Assembly: GCA_964036275.1 (NCBI GenBank) | Contig: OZ038437.1 | Coordinates: forward strand, 2,422,501 to 2,486,500 | DNA: 64,000 nucleotides | Source of the DNA: Litoditis marina | Lineage: Eukaryota; Nematoda; Chromadorea; Rhabditida; Rhabditidae | Reading direction: 5' to 3' | In this document: one piece after another, positions 45,601 through 56,838 of the stretch | Position numbering within the stretch: the first letter of the stretch is position 1 | Layout of the letters: every line of letters begins with the position of its first letter | Translations under genes and position numbers: made by a program | The notes under the pieces: generated by a model | What the model was told of the DNA's origin: nothing | The model's database searches: none | Seen by the model: only the letters and a program-made list of their open reading frames with translations

Positions 45601-48131
45601 CTATCGAGTTACGTCGGCGTAATACGCAAACCTCATCAATACGCATGACAATCGTTGTTTTACGAAGATGTAAAACGCTCGCTGAGAAAGTATGATTCGG
45701 GCCTCAGACTTGATATCACAGGGGGTACGGTTGCTTTGATTTTTTCGTTTATCCTATGTTTGTGTTGGAAGTGATATTTGCCCGGAATTGAGCGACATGT
45801 TTGGGATGCAGAGGATAGTCACAGACGAGTTGACGTCAAAAATGGTACGTTAGGTTCGAATGAACTTATGCGCATTAATTATCTGCGCTCTAAATTGATA
45901 GTAGTTTGTGTCGTTTTGGTTAAAATTGTGTAATTCAAACCCGACATAATTTATTGTGAACGAGTTCTGTTGAAGCTCAATGAACTGTAGACAACGACAA
46001 CTTCACACGCATTTTTCGCTGTTTCCTTGACCTTTTGTGCCAATATACTAAGCAAATTAGTATTAACATCTTAGCAAAGAACAAATCACCAACTGAATTC
46101 AATGGATTTGTTTGAGAGAGAAGGTTCTCACCGCGACAAGAAAAAGACAACTGGATATTGAGAGGGCGCAGAGATAGATATTCGAAGTCAACCTCTTCAG
46201 CCAGAAGTTCGTCCTGAAATGTGGCTAGGATAAATTCCTCGAGCCATGTAAAAAAAGTGTGCGCTCTCGTACGCTTCACGTTTTACATTTGAAGTTAGTA
46301 TACTGGCTTCCTTTCCCACGAAGTTTAGATATCCCCAACACGAATATCCACAAGATGTCGAATTTTCCATTTCATCAGAACGATTGGCGCGAGTTTTGGT
46401 GACTCACACTTTCCATGTCACACCTCATTTGTTTTTTAGTAAATTCTCCTAGAAGTGTGAAATATTTCGTGAAACGTGAGAGATTTCACGTTTCACGTTA
46501 CCTTGTAACTGTCCCAGTAAATTTCCCTGGAGGTTTTCATGTCCCCTAGTGCCTTAGGCAGTCGCGTAAAACGTGAGCACTCTCGGTAATATTTTTCAAG
46601 CTCTCGTGAAACTATTATTTCACTATATAGGAAGTGACAAAATCTTTGTCGTAGTTCGATCTCAATGCTCACCCTAATTCAAGAGTTCTGACCGAAAACC
46701 TATTGGAGCAAACTACAAACACAACGGGCTAAATCTTATTTTCAAGGGTCACGTAAAACACGTTTCACGTGCTCTATCGAATTTACTAGTAAGTTTATCC
46801 TTAAGTTCACTTGTCCCCTAGTGCCTTTCCCAGTCGTACTAGGTAATTGAGAATTGCTAATTCGTGTTCGAGTTCGTTGACAGCTCGACACACGCAATTG
46901 GCCTAATCGCCTCCTGCCCCGCGGCTAAACTATTTGAGGCGAATCAAGAAAATCACGTCAGCTCAAATGGATGTTTACGAAATAAAAACGTCATTTTGTT
47001 GTGCAGTAACGTGAAGGTCACGTAAAACGTGAAAGAACAACTTTAAGATTTTACATTCGGCTAAACCATTTGAGGCGAGTCAAGAAAACCACGTCAGTCA
47101 AATGGGAGTTCACTGAAGAGAACGTCATTCAGAAGTGAATCTACGTGAGATTTCACGTGACTCGTTTGGAGTGTCCAGATCTCAGTTGTAGTTATGACCT
47201 CAATACAAGCCATAACCCACGAATTCCAGCAACAGGTTCAAACTACAAACATAATGAGATAGGGCAACATACACTGGATATGCTGGTTTAGAAATAAGCT
47301 TACCTGGCGGCGTAGCAATTCCTCGAAAATCTCATGAGATATCTCATGAGCTATTTGCATGAGCTTCTCATGAGATTCTACTGATTGCTATGCTACAACA
47401 TTAAGAGTTCACTAGATTCTCATGAGGTATCTCATGAGAAACTCATATGAACTTCTCGTGAGATTGGAGGGATTGCTACGCCGCCTGATGAGAATGAGTG
47501 TTACTCTGACCTGGCGTTTTTCTAGCTCTCAATCCTGTGTTACCACAGCAAACTACAACATACTGATCCCTGATGATTAATGTGTGTGTTTGTAGGTCAA
47601 TCTCCGTTTACTTTAGGTTCGATTCACATTTTGTGCTGTGTTCGGTGATCAAACTACAAATTGTTAATTCCTCCTTACCTGATGAGAATGAGTGCCATCG
47701 AGTTTCCGATGATGCCGACCATGCAGAACAGGGGCAGAAGATGAGCGCAGTTCATTCGCATCCATCGGATCGTCGACGAGTTTTCCACCTTCTCAAAAAC
47801 CTGAAGAAACCTCTGAATCAACCCATGAGACACCGAAAGCGTAACTTAAACCTTAACTTATGAAGATTTTTTTAGCTTCAAAAAACCATAAAGACGATAA
47901 ATTACCTCAAAGCTGAAAACTACTGGAAGTTAAATTGTATATGGTGTTCTGAGTGCTCGAAAAATTCCTTGTTTTGCGCATGTGAAATTTTTGACAGAGA
48001 ACAGTAGATGTGTGCAGTTGATATTTAGAAATGTGTGTTTTTACATGTCTTGGAGAATCAGCAGAAAAAGTCGTAATTACCCCGTAAGCTGTGTCCAAGA
48101 CGCTTCCTTGTATTGTGTCATTGTAGTCCAT
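42662..48131 (-). CDS. Class A (rhodopsin-like) GPCR, peptide-receptor style, orphan
   Basis: Exons in order: 48131-48081, 47800-47679, 46213-46132, 45443-45281, 45066-44895, 44534-44339, 44015-43876, 43353-43198, 42782-42662; 1203 nt, 400 aa. The short extracellular N terminus has possible N-glycosylation sites (NDT, NSS). TM1 about 36-58 contains GNS; TM2 about 66-88 is encoded by a short exon (IYLCALSISSCLFLVA); TM3 starts at Cys107 and ends in CDRVIILY (DRV replaces DRY, residues 131-133); Cys187 in the second extracellular loop can pair with Cys107. TM5 about 202-227, TM6 about 303-324 (LLNVPNYVMR), TM7 about 333-357. The NPxxY motif is absent; the end of TM7 reads YMYIFWSPQMKKQL. The style matches nematode FMRFamide-type receptors, but I cannot name the orthologue or ligand. 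Exon 2 has an in-frame alternative acceptor adding RFLQ. TTTCAG lies three bases before the ATG, a likely trans-splice site. Confidence 0.88.
43724..43831. mobile_element. Foldback element in GPCR intron 7
   Basis: Arms of about 49 bp starting GGACGATAATGTGGACCAAT pair across a 10-bp loop; the inner CCTTTAAACTGCAAT match is perfect. No target duplication is obvious. Confidence 0.7.
45545..45703. mobile_element. Foldback MITE, GGCC..TACTTTCT family
   Basis: Ends GGCCGGGTTCTTACTTTCT and (inverse) GGCCCGAATCATACTTTCT. Internal CGTCGGCGTAATACG and GTGAAGAAAACAT words are shared with the element at 24138-24244. In GPCR intron 3. Confidence 0.6.
46925..47145. repeat. Imperfect tandem duplication in GPCR intron 2
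   Basis: Blocks beginning CGGCTAAACTATTTGAGGCG at about 46921 and CGGCTAAACCATTTGAGGCG at about 47058 continue with AATCAAGAAAATCACGTCAG and an AACGTCATT block. The spacing is about 135 bp. Confidence 0.6.
47185..47290. repeat. TTTGTAGTTTG/CAAACTACAAA foldback repeat
   Basis: Short element with a GTTGTAGTTATGACCTC start and TTCAAACTACAAACATAATG end, then a GAGATAGGGCAACATACAC tail also found after the copies at 15.7 kb and 62.4 kb. A more diverged neighbour occupies about 46636-46735. Confidence 0.5.
47306..47485. mobile_element. Foldback element, GGCGGCGTAGCAAT family, single unit
   Basis: 180 bp bounded by GGCGGCGTAGCAAT and its exact inverse ATTGCTACGCCGCC. The interior has many CTCATGAG palindromes. 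It matches both units at 8562-8948 and lies in GPCR intron 2. Confidence 0.8.
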
Positions 48132-48207
48132 TTTCTGAAAGATGTTCATGGTTGTTCATTTATTCGTGATGGAAGAGGGAGAAAAAGTGAAAAAATACAG
48201 AGAGGAA

Positions 48208-48249
<42 letters not shown>

Positions 48250-50725
48250 CAAGAGAAACGAAGAATTAAGAAATAGGGATGACAAACGAACTGGAGGAAC
48301 TCGAATTTTGCAATAATCAAAGTGGAACGACAAAAATAAAAGCTCACTGCTCACTCCTCTCGTTTTATTGACGTCATTGGTAAATTTGATAATACACTAA
48401 AATTAGCTGCGCTGTGCTTGGCAGTTGTTTGGCAAAACACTGGAACAACGTAATAATTAGATTTGCAGATGTATTTGCAAGACATTGTTCAAAATCTTTT
48501 TCACAAGGTTTTATTGCTGCATAAAGCTGGAAAAGTGTGAACAATATGAGCCCAAATGAAACTCCAATGTGTACATTTGCAGTTGTTCACCGTGGAAAAT
48601 AAGGAAAATGACAATACGCATAGGATGCAATTATTGTTGCAGTACAGATACAGACATAACAATACTTTGAGTTCCAAACAAGGAAATAGAGTTTTTCACA
48701 CCTCCAGTTTCATAAAATGTGTAAAAACTGTGAAACATTCACATTTGAGGAAAATTTCCTATATTTGGTTTCATCAAATATAATAGTACAAAACTACGTT
48801 TCTCACACATTTCTCATTTTCACTTCTACAGAACTGTGAAACATCACATCTAGTGACGCCCAAACCTGCAAGACGTCACGGAAGCTATCTCAGGGGAACC
48901 TGCTAGATAAATTGTGCAATCTCTCGAATGACGTCATAGTTAAACAAGAAATCAGCAAATAATAATAGAAATCTAGGATAGATATGTTTTGAGGTTATTT
49001 TAAAGATTTTAATTGATTTTCAGGCACCCCGGAATCATTTTAACCACCCTTGTTTTCAACTTGAAAGCACAGCATTAACTTGTTGATGTTAAATTGAGCA
49101 AAAAATAAACAGACTCAGATCATTTACGTTACATACCAAAATTAACTGGTTGTTTATGTCTACAAGGATGTAACGTGTGCAAAATAAGCGGTAGACTTCA
49201 ATTTCCGATTTGAATAGATTCCTGATTGCTAGATAGAGTTTTGCAAGGAAATACGTCAATTTTGTTATTCGAGTAGTTACCGAATACAGAATAGACCACT
49301 CAGTAGGGGCTGTTTCCTTATATTCTCAAACAGTTAAATTTTTATCTGTTTTTTTTTCGAAATGAAACTTAAGGGAAGAGTAGTGATTATTGAAACTTTC
49401 ATGTTCGGTTTTAATACTACGAAAATACGGAGCAGGGTCACAAAAATAAACATTGAAGGATGTTTTTTTCTGGAATCAGCTTCGTACACCTCTGATAGTG
49501 ATCTCGATCCTTGGTAACCGTCGAAAAATTGGTTTGAATTTCATTGATGAATATTTCTGAGAAAGAGAGCAGCGAGTCTTAAAGTGAAGCAAGACAACAA
49601 TTGGACACATCCCCTTCCCGATTGAAAAAGTAGTTACCCAAATTAATGACAATCAGTGATGCTGAAGAAAGGACTTTTTCAAATGTCACGTAAGATACAA
49701 ACCACTTTTCTTTCCGTTAAAAAAATAAATCGGTTAAATACTCAGAACAACCATAAATTGAATGTTTATGCAAACTGGTGTATATAGTTTGTTTCACCCA
49801 CTTATAATCTTCTACAGTGATAAGCGCAAACTTCCATATCAAAGTTTGGTATGTTAGCGTTGTTGAATTTTCAACAAATTGTGAAAGTGTGGTTTCCACT
49901 TTTACTATTACAAAGGAAGTTTGAAACCAAACTATATAGTTATTCATTTGAAAAAAAGCTCCTGATTACTCGACGGATTACGGTAGAAGTACATCGAATG
50001 GTGAAAAATATGTTTACTTTCGAAAACGTTAAAATGAAGATATTTCATAGTGCTTGCGAAAGTCCTATTCCAGGCAGTGAGTAAACTTATTTCATGAAAC
50101 TCAATAACGCTACTCAAATCTCATTAATAATTTATTGAAAGCGTGGAAATTTGGGGTTTCCGGAAGTTGAAACAGTTCTGTTCCACCTGAAATGTTCCTT
50201 GTAAGTTTTCAAGGGAAATTGAGCTCAGCTTACTCGAATTTGAAGTAGGGGTTGTATCTCGAATGTATGAAATACATATAAGATAGGGTTGAACAAACTA
50301 TATCGAAATGAGAATAGTGAACAGATTGAATACAAACAATGTAACTTTCAGTGAATATAAGATGCTTCCACATCAACGTGCATTGTTTGATTTGCGAAGT
50401 GCATAGTGGTTGAAATACTCTAAATTATTCATGAAAGCGTGGTGAAAAAATCTAATTCTGTTCATTCTGATAGTTTCAGCCGTCCCACGTTCATCATTCA
50501 TACTTTCGGTGTTATAACAGAGTATTTGAAAACTTTTGAATATTGAAAATTTAAAACCTAAACTCTAAACTTTTAAGTTTGGAAAATTTGCAGTAACATA
50601 TTCGATCAAAATCATGTAACACAAAGGATGTCACCAACACATGATACCTATATTCTGTGAAGTTTGCAACTGTTACGCTGAAATTTATAAAAAAAATTCG
50701 CGGAAGTTTTATTACTATTGAACTA
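48132..50725. other. Intergenic region upstream of the GPCR, no gene seen
   Basis: AT-rich, with a GA microsatellite at about 48208-48260. Short frames lack splice context and family features. It presumably includes the GPCR promoter, not locatable by eye. Confidence 0.5.
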
Positions 50726-51608
50726 TCTACTAATATAAAACCGTTGCTTGGTCTGTCTGTCTGTCTGTGAGTCTGAGGCAACGGCTTATTGGTCGAGAAA
50801 TAGAGAGTTGGTGCACTTTGTAGTTGTAGAAGAGAAAGGACGTGGAGAGACGTGTAAATTGCCTGTTTTTCATTTCCAAACCTATTGGAATCGGCTGTTG
50901 CTGGGAGTTGGAATTGATATGGCACTTTATGTTAAGGAAAGCTCCCGCGCTCTATGTTAAGGATAACTACCGCGCTCTATGCTAAGGATGAATATCGCGC
51001 GCTATGTTAAGGAGAACTACCACCGCGCTCTGTGTTGAGTAGAACTACCGTGCTCTTTGTTAAGCTGAACTCCCGCGCTCTATGTTAAAGAGAACTCCGC
51101 AGGCTATGTTATGTTAAGAAAAACTCCCGCGCTCTATGTTAAGAAGAACTCCCGCGCTCTATCTTAAGAAAAACTTCCGCGCTCTATCTTAAGAAAAACT
51201 TCCGCGCTCTATCTTAAAGAGGAGTACCACGCTCCATGTTAAGGAGAACTCCCGTGCTCTATGTTAAAGAGGAGTACCACGCTCTATGTTAAGGAGAACT
51301 ACCGCGCTCTATGTTAGAGAGAAATAACGCGCTCTATGTTAAGAAAAACACCCGCGCTCTATGCTAAGGAAAATTTCTGCGCTCAATGTTGAGAAAAAAT
51401 ATCGCGCGCTATGTTGAGGAAAGCTACCGTGCTCTATGTTGAAAATAACTAACGCGTTCTACTTTTAGGAAAACTCTCGCGCTCTATGTTGAAAAAACTT
51501 TCGCGCTTGAGGACTCCGAAGACGAAAAAGGAAGAAACATCAAGACTCAATCACCGACCTAGACTCATCAAGGGAGGGACCCGGGCGTAGCCCGGGGTAC
51601 CTTCCTTG
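50726..51608 (+). mobile_element. Helitron-like non-autonomous element
   Basis: The 5' end TCTACTAATATAAAACCG follows an A, as Helitron starts do, and leads into a (GTCT)n run. Near the 3' end CCCGGGC-GTA-GCCCGGG forms a 7-bp-stem hairpin at about 51580-51596. The element then ends near CTTG|T, a degenerate form of the CTRR|T terminus. No Rep/helicase coding remains. The interior is mainly a minisatellite. The exact 3' end is uncertain. Confidence 0.6.
50928..51500 (+). repeat. Minisatellite, about 26-bp unit, roughly 22 copies
   Basis: Units follow the consensus CGCGCTCTATGTTAAGGAG plus AACTCC, with frequent changes at AAGG/AAGA and ACTCC/ACTACC. Some units differ by a few bases in length. 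The array makes up most of the Helitron-like element. Confidence 0.88.
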
Positions 51609-52044
51609 TTGAACATATGAAGGCAAAGTACGAAAATGTTAAAACACATTGAATTTCCGTGCTCCGAATTCACTAACCTCTGCTGATAGACGCTCCTAAA
51701 TGTTGGCCTATAAAAACGAAAAACGAAAATGACCGAACGTGCACTTTGCGTGTTTTTGCTTTGTAGAGATCAATTTTGCATGGCGTTCTCACACATGGAA
51801 CTATCGAAAAAAAGCTACATTGCGTGACTATACTACATTATACAATTTTAATTTGATCCCAAAGTTTCGTGGCATGATAATAACTGATTATTAAGATTAA
51901 TAAATGCAGGACAATTGAGATATAAAACATTGATATGAGCATGATAACTGAGATTTAAAAGACTGATAAGGGCATGATAGTAAGTGGTGATTGACTGGTT
52001 GTTGAAATAGATATAAGTTAATAGCTAGTTTGACGTGTTTCGAC

Positions 52045-53055
52045 CCCTACGGTATTTAACATACTTCTCTAACCGAAGAATGTTGTTCAGAGCCCGTATT
52101 GTCTTCCACTATCAGTAGAAAAAACAAGTGTCCTGCATTTAGGCACCAAAAACCCGCGACAAACCTACGAAATGAACGGAATAGATCTCAGAAAAGTAGA
52201 TCAAAATGTTCGAGATCTCGGGTTTGTGTTAAATCAAAACCTTTCATTCAAAGATCATGTGAAACGAATCATCAAGTCTGCGAAGCATCGAACATACAAT
52301 CTTTTCAAAGTTTTGAAAACTCGAAATAGGAATGTTTGGCTAAAAGCGTATAAAACTTATGTCCGACCAATGGTTGAATTCGGTACTACTGTATTCAACT
52401 CAGATAGCGGGTTCGTTAAGAAACTTGAATCAGTTCAGAACGACTTCACTAGAAAGTTGTTTTTCCGTTTGGGTGGCTATACGTATTGTAAAATCCCTAG
52501 TTCTGCATTCAGAAACAGGAAACTAAACTTGGTCACCTTAGAATCTAGAAGAAATACTACAGACCTCATTATGATTCATAAAATCATAACTGGACAATGT
52601 GGATTAAGTGCAACAGACTTTTTCACGTTCAAACCTTCCCGTACTAGAGGTTCTACTGCGAAATTCAGTTTTCCAACTCCAAAAACTAGCCAACGTGCAA
52701 AGTTTTTCACAGTACGGGCTGGATCCAAGTACTTAAAATTGAGCAAGAAATACAGTATACCGATGTCATTATCTGCTGCAAAAAAGCGCTTAAGTGAATG
52801 CATTTGAATAAGACTTCTACTGTTTCATTTGTTCATCCTGTAAGTCTGGCCCAATCATTGTATCCCATTGCGATTCGTTTATTTGTATTGTCATATGGTC
52901 CAATTTTTTTTTCATTTAATTGTGTTACCCAAATGATATTTGTCGATTTCCGACCCTTTTTCCGCTTTTGAATCTTTTTGTGTCCTTCTGTCATATTGTT
53001 ATTTCTCCTCTTGTATATCACATGCTTGCATGTAAATAAATCAATCAATCAATTC
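52045..53055 (+). pseudogene. 5'-truncated CR1/Sam-like LINE
   Basis: An open frame from about 52105 to 52806 reads LPLSVEKTSVLHLG, MNGIDLRKVDQNVRDLGFV, YVRPMVEFGTTVFNSD and ends LSAAKKRLSECI, the RT thumb and C-terminal part of a CR1-type LINE. The intact C terminus, roughly 240 nt of 3' UTR and a TAAATAAATCAATCAATCAA tail to 53055 show a normal 3' end. The RT core is absent, so it is a dead truncated insertion. The frame itself is unbroken, suggesting it is younger than the copy at 5770-8561. Confidence 0.85.
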
Positions 53056-53204
53056 ACGCACATCCCCACCTTTCAATCACAACCTGCGTCTCCTTCAACA
53101 TACGCTAATTCTCTGCTCTCACATCCCGCCGAGATACGAGTGTCGCAAAATAGTGCGCAAAGCAAGAGACGTAGGATGGATCTACGATGCGCGGATTCTA
53201 GCTT

Positions 53205-53336
53205 ACACTATAAGTCAATTGCACAGTCACGTAAAACATGATAAACACAGCAGAACTGAGAAACGTGCAATTACAAAGTGCACGATGTCTCATTAGAGTA
53301 CTAATATTACGTGACTGTTCAATTTACTTCTAGCAC
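53205..53336 (+). mobile_element. MITE, CACGTG family, copy 5
   Basis: Starts CTATAAGTCAATTGCACAG and ends TTCAATTTACTTCTAG, with GAAACGTGCAATTACAAAGTG inside. Confidence 0.78.
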
Positions 53337-53339
53337 ACG

Positions 53340-54720
53340 TGCTCAGAAGTAGCTAATTTTGTTGCCTAAATGCAGAAACAGCGTTCATAGAGTGCGTATT
53401 TGCATGCTGACTAGGTTTGAATGGAACAACATGGCCTTTAGGACGGGAAATAGAGTAATTATGAGAGTTGAACACTGCTAGTAAGTCTGGTCACTCTATA
53501 GGGATGTTTGATGTATTCCGATATACCAAAAGTGAAGAAAGTGCTCAAATTTTGAAAATTAGTAGCAACTGCCGTTTACTGTTCAAATATTGGGGAAAAT
53601 TGCTGGGAGAAGTTATTGGGAAAAGTTCACTTCTTGAAGACATCCAAATATAATTTAAGGTATATGAGAAATTTCATTCCGCTTGGGAGCTGTTTGAACG
53701 ACGTTACTTTCTTACAGAACATAACTCGTGTTATTTGAGTTTTGACGCGTTACTTACTCATTACTGTAAAATTGTGATATTTACTACGCTGTGCTCTATT
53801 GTTTTGGTTCTATAGAAAATCGTATTTTTGTGATCACGAGAAGATTTTGATGTTTTAAAAAGATGTCGCATGATTATTTCTTAGAATGGCAATATAGGTG
53901 AAAAACACTTAAGACAGGTAGAAATGAAAAAACAGGAAACAAGACAGTAATAAAAAGTTTTCTCAATGTCCTATACACATTGTTTGTACGTTTTTGAATC
54001 AACTGAATCAATAACTCTATTTTTGAACGCAGATTAATTCAGTGAGAAAAAGTTTACCACTAGAGATGTCAATATGAAATACGACCTAGATACCTCGTAG
54101 ATTTTCAATCAATAACTCGACGACCTATCGTGAGACCCCATTATGCAACAACCATATTTCACTAACTCTAAAAGTTCAACTGGAGTGCATTTCAGGTGAA
54201 TTGATGTCTCATGTTTTACTACATGTAAACTTCACGTACATCTTCACGTGCACACGTGGGCAACACGCGTTCTGGTCTGATTCGTATACAAAAAAGGAGA
54301 ACCGAGAAAGTTTTTCTCGAAAGTAGCATTCTTTTTCTGTTCTAGAAAGCTCAATTTTCCAGTGCGAAAGCTTCTTTGTGTTGCCGAACTTACATAGTGT
54401 TCTGGAACAGGTACAGAATGCCACCTCTACAATATTTCTTTTTTTCGAACTGAGTCATTAGAATATCGAGACGAACATGATTAGTTTTTTTAACGTATTT
54501 TCACGTTTAATTTCGTCAATTCGAGAGTGTATCTGATTTACATATATTCCTCGGTTCAGCCGTGAAAGTATACATTTCCTGCATGGATAGAAGACAAATA
54601 TATCAGGTTTCAGACCAGATTGAGTCCAAAAATAATTTTGAAAAGTAGATGAGCAATGTATACGAAAAAGAACGTCAGATTGAAATTGAAGCTGAAACAA
54701 AAAGATCGACTAGAACACTA
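53340..54720. other. Intergenic, no gene seen
   Basis: No supported coding region. The frame at 53468-53653 has no family features. Confidence 0.5.
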
Positions 54721-54724
54721 GCCG

Positions 54725-54858
54725 GAGTACGTATGCTAGAACATCCCGACACCTTCTTCCCATTCTGCGTCTCTCGCTCTGCCTCACTATTTCTTGTCTC
54801 TTACATCCCGGCGGGATGTAAGAGTAGAGAAATAGCGTATCTTCTAGCATACGTACTC
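54725..54858. mobile_element. MITE with perfect 17-bp terminal inverted repeats
   Basis: 134 bp bounded by GAGTACGTATGCTAGAA and its exact inverse. An internal palindrome CTTACATCCCGGCGGGATGTAAG core lies near 54802. A related CACATCCCGCCGAGATACGAG fragment occurs near 53115. Confidence 0.75.
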
Positions 54859-54953
54859 AGAACATAATTTACGTGTCGCTTTGTTTTGAGAGGTTACTAT
54901 GACTGATAGTTTTATCAGCCTGACTGATGCAGCGGAAAATTTTAAAACCAGTG

Positions 54954-55083
54954 ATACTGTAAGTGATTGCACAGTCACGTGAAACATGTTAAACACAGCA
55001 GAACTAAGAAACATGCATGATAAAGTGCACGACTCCTCATTAAAGCTAACTTTACGCGACTGTTCAATTTACTTCTAGTTTAC
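54954..55083 (+). mobile_element. MITE, CACGTG family, copy 6
   Basis: Full-length copy with GTAAGTGATTGCACAGTCAC start, CACGTG intact, and CGACTGTTCAATTTACTTCT end. Confidence 0.8.
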
Positions 55084-55099
55084 ACGCACCAACTGGTAT

Positions 55100-55720
55100 A
55101 CATTTCTTAGAAATTGTAATAACCACTTAGCGAAGTCAAAGATATACTCGTAAAAACTAAGCAATCAGCCCACGTTCAAATAAATTCTGCGAAGCATACA
55201 ATTCCTGCGACCTTGCAAAATTTTGCACCTGGCATATTTTCAGGCTCCCAAAACACAAAGACAACACAGAAAAGTACAAACTCATAAGGTGAAAAGAACT
55301 TCTCAAACTAACAAAACTTCTCAAACAGAATACATATATACCTAAATAGAAAATTATTTATTAATTTATTAATTCATTTATCTACATTCAGTAATGGTGG
55401 CACTCGCTTATGCTTATCAGAGAAAGAAAGGAAGAATAAAGAAATTCTTGAAGCCAAAAGATATGAAATGGTTTACAACGACAAAATCAACAGCTTAATA
55501 TCTCAGATTTGGTGAAAAAACCAAAAAAACGGTTGTTTCGCTTCTTGGTATTTTTTCTGATAGTAAAAGTATGAAAACACTCGTGAATGTTTCTCTTCAT
55601 TCTCCATAGGACACGCCCACTTAGCTGCCCATTCAGGGCGACATATTCGGGTTATATAAACGAATTGGAACAAATTGTATTACTTTGAAGATGCACCCAC
55701 AAAAAGGGTATTGGAAAACC
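55100..55720. other. Intergenic, no gene seen
   Basis: A TTTATTCATCTACATTC-like block at about 55370-55395 recurs at about 57815-57835 with a following run about GAGAAAGA, suggesting another dispersed repeat. No coding region is supported. Confidence 0.45.
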
Positions 55721-55722
55721 TT

Positions 55723-56175
55723 GAAAGAAGAGAGAGGGAGGAGAGAAAGAGTAAGAGAGAGAGAGAGAGAGAAAAGGGAAGAGAGAGAGAGGGAAATAGG
55801 GAGAGAGAAGAAGAGAAAGGAAAGTGAAGAGAGAAAGTGAGAGTGAGCGAGATAAATAATACAATCATTCAAGGAAGTGACTTTTGTGTTTTGTTTCAAG
55901 GTGTATTCAGCGAATCCAGTGTTGAATGACATGCTCACGCGAATATCAGCTGTTGGAAGTCAATGAAAGAGAAAAATGGGGGAGAGGGAGATAGAGAGAG
56001 AGAAAGAGAAATGGATAGAGAGAGAAAAGGAGATACAGCAAGAAGAAAAGAGGAAGAGAGGGAGAAAGAGAGAGAGCTCGACAGAGAAATAAAAAAGAAA
56101 AAGAGGGAGAGAGATGTGGATAGAAAGAGGAGAGACAAGAAGCAGACAGAAGGAAAAGGAGAGAGAAGGAGAGCA
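55723..56175. repeat. Two purine-rich tracts
   Basis: 55723-55850 and 55965-56175 are almost entirely A and G on the plus strand, with GAGAGA and GGGAGA motifs. Long frames across them are compositional. Confidence 0.75.
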
Positions 56176-56239
56176 ACACAGATTGAGAATGTAAATAGCC
56201 ACTGAATGAACTGGCTGCGACCGCTAAGTACATGCCCTG

Positions 56240-56700
56240 GGGCGTTTCAGCCGTCCTTCTTTGCAGAGAATTAAAAAGTAGCTGGAATTAGAGGGCTACA
56301 GTATATAGGAAGTGAATTGGTCTCCACTCTCTTTGGGAAAATTTTACTCAAACATCCGCCCCCACTTCTTTTGTCCGAACAAAAAAAAACTTTTTTCTGT
56401 TCTAGTGGTGAGGGGGGGGGGGTTAAACTATCTTTGCAAGATAGTTCAACTCCCACCAGTAGTACTGATTTTCGAATTTGGGAAACTTTGAGGATATGCA
56501 GTGAGATGGTCTCGTGAGGTGAGTGAAGCTCATGGGATCTCATGAGATGACGAGAATGAGATAATAAAATGGGAAGATTTTGTGATTTCGTAACTACCAG
56601 GTGTGACGCTAGCTGGAATAGAAGCTACAATACATAGGAAGTAGTTTGCCTTTCACTATTTTGGTGGTTCAGTTTCAGATTTGGGTAACTCCAAGCATAT
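56240..56700. repeat. Diverged duplicated segment
   Basis: AGTAGCTGGAATTAGAGG followed by CTACAGTATATAGGAAGT (about 56277-56315) recurs as CTAGCTGGAATAGAAG and CTACAATACATAGGAAGT (about 56609-56645). A run of G and a nearby CTTTGCAAGATAGTTCAACT lie between. Function unknown. Confidence 0.45.
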
Positions 56701-56712
56701 CGTAAAATATCT

Positions 56713-56838
56713 GGCGCTGTAGCAACTCCAAGCATATCGTAGCAATCCTCCCAAACCTCGTGAGGTCACCTCATGAGCTAACTCACCAGCTACCTCACGA
56801 GCTTACCTCATGAGTTTTGGAGAGATTGCTACAGCGCC
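56713..56838. mobile_element. Foldback element, GGCG.TGTAGCAA variant
   Basis: 126 bp bounded by GGCGCTGTAGCAA and TTGCTACAGCGCC. The interior uses CTCATGAG and the changed form CTCACGAG. A diverged member of the family at 8562 and 47306. Confidence 0.68.

Noticed and set aside
55633..56233. Several Ser/Leu-rich frames on the minus strand and a Glu/Arg/Lys-rich frame on the plus strand
   Set aside because: All come from purine tracts and lack splice context or similarity.
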